Shown in pieces: positions 62,311-64,000 of a stretch of DNA of 64,000 nucleotides. A model generated the notes under the pieces. The model was given only the letters and a program-made list of their open reading frames with translations, was not told the origin of the DNA and ran no database searches. The DNA comes from Paraburkholderia heleia NBRC 101817 (GTDB lineage Bacteria > Pseudomonadota > Gammaproteobacteria > Burkholderiales > Burkholderiaceae). Where the stretch lies: contig NZ_BBJH01000021.1 in NCBI RefSeq assembly GCF_000739775.1, positions 1-64,000 on the forward strand, in the 5' to 3' direction. The first letter of the stretch is position 1, and each line of letters starts with the position of its first letter. The position numbers and the translations under genes are program-made.

Positions 62311-63585
62311 TTATTGCGCTGCGGAGGCGGCAGGCGCAGCCGAGGCACCGCCTTTGCCCGCTGCGGGACCCGACGCGGCGCTGGCAGCGTTCGCATAGCC
62401 CGAAGCGGTCGCCATGTCGGCCGAAGGCGCGCCCGGCGGCGGCGGCGGCGGCAGTTGCGCCGCGACAGGCTTGACCTGCGCACCCGGCTTGACCTTGTCG
62501 GTGCCTTGCACGATCACGCGGTCGCCGGCCTGCAGGCCGCTCTCCACGACCCAGTCCTGGCCCTGCGTGCCCGACGTGACGATCGGCGTCGGCACGACCT
62601 TGTCGTCCTTGCCGACGACGTACACCGAGGCCTGGCCCTTCTGGTCGTGCAGCACGCCCACCTGCGGCACGAGGAACGCGTTGTTGTTGATGCCTTCTTC
62701 GATGCGCGCGCGCACGAACATGCCCGGCAGCAGCACGCGGTCGGCGTTCGGGAAGAGCGCGCGCACCGTCACCGAGCCGGTGGTCTGATCGACCGTGACG
62801 TCGCTGAACTGGAGCTTGCCCTTCTGCGCGTACACGCGGCCGTCTTCGAGCACGAGCGAGACCTTCGCGGCATTCGGGCCGTTGGTCGACAGGCGGCCGT
62901 CCTGGATCGCGCGGCGCAGCTTCAGGCCGTCGAGGCTCGACTGCGTGACGTCGACATACATCGGGTCGAGCTGCTGAACCGTCGACATGAGCGTCGCGGC
63001 GCTCGCCTGCACATAGGCGCCCGGCGTGACCTGCGAGATGCCGACCTGGCCCGTGACCGGCGAAACGACGTCGGTGTAGCCGAGGTTGATCTGCGCCGTA
63101 TCGACGGCGGCCTTGCCGGAGGCGACGTCCGCCGCCGCCTGGCCTTGCGCGGAAACGGCGTTGTCGTAGTCCTGCTTGCTGACGGCGTTGGCCTGCACCA
63201 GAACCTTGTAGCGCGAAACCAGCGCGTTCTGCGTGACGAGGTTGGCCTGCGCCTTGGCGAGCGTGGCCTTGGCGGTGTTGAGCGCGGCGATATACGGCGC
63301 GGGATCGATCTTGTAGAGCCGCTGACCGGCCTTCACGATCGCGCCTTCCGTGAACTCGCGGCGCAGGACGATGCCGTCCACCCGGGCGCGCACCTGCGCG
63401 ACGAGATAGGCACTGGTACGGCCGGGAAGCTCGGAGACGACCGGCACGGCGGTCGGCTGGACGGTAACGATACCCACTTCGGGGGCTTGCGGCGGCGGCG
63501 CCGACTGCTTTTGCCCGCAGGCTGCGAGCACGATGGCAGCCGTCGCGACACTGATTAGGCGGAATGGAACCCGTTCGACGCGCAT
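62311..63585 (-). CDS. RND efflux periplasmic adaptor lipoprotein (AcrA/BpeA type)
   Basis: The membrane fusion protein of the pump. The 424-aa precursor has a lipobox VLAAC with Cys at residue 23, a lipoyl-like domain (VRARVDGIVLRREFTEGAIV), a helical hairpin (about residues 110-170), SPVTGQVGISQVTPGAYVQ and a beta-barrel domain. The tail is Pro/Ala-rich. It heads the operon; its promoter lies about 270 bp upstream. Confidence 0.94.
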   Translation of the reverse strand: MRVERVPFRLISVATAAIVLAACGQKQSAPPPQAPEVGIVTVQPTAVPVVSELPGRTSAYLVAQVRARVDGIVLRREFTEGAIVKAGQRLYKIDPAPYIAALNTAKATLAKAQANLVTQNALVSRYKVLVQANAVSKQDYDNAVSAQGQAAADVASGKAAVDTAQINLGYTDVVSPVTGQVGISQVTPGAYVQASAATLMSTVQQLDPMYVDVTQSSLDGLKLRRAIQDGRLSTNGPNAAKVSLVLEDGRVYAQKGKLQFSDVTVDQTTGSVTVRALFPNADRVLLPGMFVRARIEEGINNNAFLVPQVGVLHDQKGQASVYVVGKDDKVVPTPIVTSGTQGQDWVVESGLQAGDRVIVQGTDKVKPGAQVKPVAAQLPPPPPPGAPSADMATASGYANAASAASGPAAGKGGASAAPAASAAQ

Positions 63586-63853
63586 GGAGCGACCTCTGTC
63601 TATAACTGACAATAAAAGCGTGCGGCGTCCTGCAACGAGGAGGACGACCACGCACGCCAGCATCTGGCAAATACCTGACGGATAAACCCGGTACTTCTTC
63701 TAGAAAGGCGCGTTCCGGTCTGCACATCCGTCCGGGCGATACTGCCGCGCGCCGCCGCGAGGGGCGTCGTGCATTGGGGTTTCTACGACCACTTGGCCAA
63801 GGACGGATATTAACCGGACATCACCACTTGAGGCACCCAGGTGGTGGGGTGCT
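63586..63853 (-). other. long 5' leader region of the efflux operon
   Basis: About 260 nt between the predicted transcript start and the adaptor ATG. It opens with a hairpin (CACCACTTG with CAGGTGGTG, about 63824-63848, one mismatch). No ORF is supported. The 117 bp beyond the promoter (63884-64000) include GTTACGTAAC (63889-63898) and no gene; a divergent regulator would lie outside the window. Confidence 0.4.
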
Positions 63854-63883
63854 ATTATAGATACATTCGCGAACGAATGTAAA
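63854..63883 (-). promoter_or_regulatory. efflux operon promoter with AcrR-like operator
   Basis: On the minus strand TTTACA (plus 63878-63883), 18-bp spacer and TATAAT (plus 63854-63859). The dyad TACATTCG-CGAA-CGAATGTA (63862-63881) fills the spacer and -35, so a bound TetR-type repressor would exclude polymerase. The half site resembles the E. coli AcrR operator core. Confidence 0.75.
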
Positions 63884-64000
63884 AGGACGTTACGTAACCG
63901 TTGGTGGGTACTTCAGGGGCGATCCACGCATCCTCTCTATATTACAAATCAATACATTACGGTTCTCACCCCAAATACATTTATTCCCCCTAACCCGCTG

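Noticed and set aside
58939..63558. A 1539-codon open frame on the plus strand
   Set aside because: It is antisense to the RND pump and adaptor genes, which have clear family motifs. Its translation is Arg/His-rich mirror sequence typical of high-GC DNA.

Overview
The window is a high-GC (mid-60s %) chromosomal segment of a Burkholderiaceae betaproteobacterium, most likely Paraburkholderia or Burkholderia. Evidence is the lpxK-Trm112-kdsB-adk order, SirB1/murJ next to divergent rpsT, argF beside a DUF3579 gene, nrdR-glyA beside a complete ybgC-tolQRAB-pal-cpoB cluster with tRNA-Lys, and a BpeAB/AcrAB-type efflux operon. It is mostly core housekeeping DNA. The only clear mobile element is an IS110-family (IS1111-subgroup-like) insertion sequence at the left edge. 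No CRISPR array, prophage or toxin-antitoxin module was found.

Layout. 1-1.54 kb: insertion sequence. 1.6-4.1 kb: sodB and xseA (minus). 4.6-8.8 kb: lipid A/KDO genes, adk and an SDR (plus). 8.8-14 kb: sirB1-like and murJ (minus), rpsT, a DUF3579 gene, argF. 14-17 kb: IclR regulator divergent from gcdH, then a 1-Cys peroxiredoxin. 17.3-18.7 kb: three small membrane-stress type genes. 18.7-21.5 kb: five-gene minor pilin operon (minus). 21.6-23.4 kb: nrdR and glyA (minus). 23.9-30.5 kb: an SDR, the Tol-Pal cluster and tRNA-Lys. 30.6-36.7 kb: a secreted protein, two YceI proteins with cytochrome b561, LysR, a ParB-like protein, MscS and DedA. 36.9-40.0 kb: mutL-miaA. 40.2-50.6 kb: a polyol utilisation locus. 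50.7-53.5 kb: a metal ABC transporter. 53.7-57.2 kb: an FGGY kinase and an NCS2 purine permease. 57.4-63.9 kb: an RND efflux operon with its promoter and operator.

The best-integrated system is the polyol locus. A plus-strand unit (D-arabitol-type dehydrogenase, xylulokinase, SorC-type regulator) converges on a minus-strand unit (SDR polyol dehydrogenase, ABC transporter, HAD phosphatase). The two outward-lying promoters are near copies: TTGAC(A/T), 17 bp, GATCAT, 13 bp, then a GAGCA-N2-TGCTC dyad. This predicts one regulon controlled by the embedded SorC-type protein. Other regulatory sites read from sequence are a 17-bp palindrome between the IclR gene and gcdH, palindromes upstream of the LysR gene, a Fur-family-like palindrome before the metal transporter, an AcrR-like operator inside the efflux promoter, and a TATAAT so close to the mutL ATG that its mRNA may be leaderless.

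Start codons were chosen from visible Shine-Dalgarno sequences, overlaps and family lengths. Functions are inferred from recognisable motifs; no database search was run.
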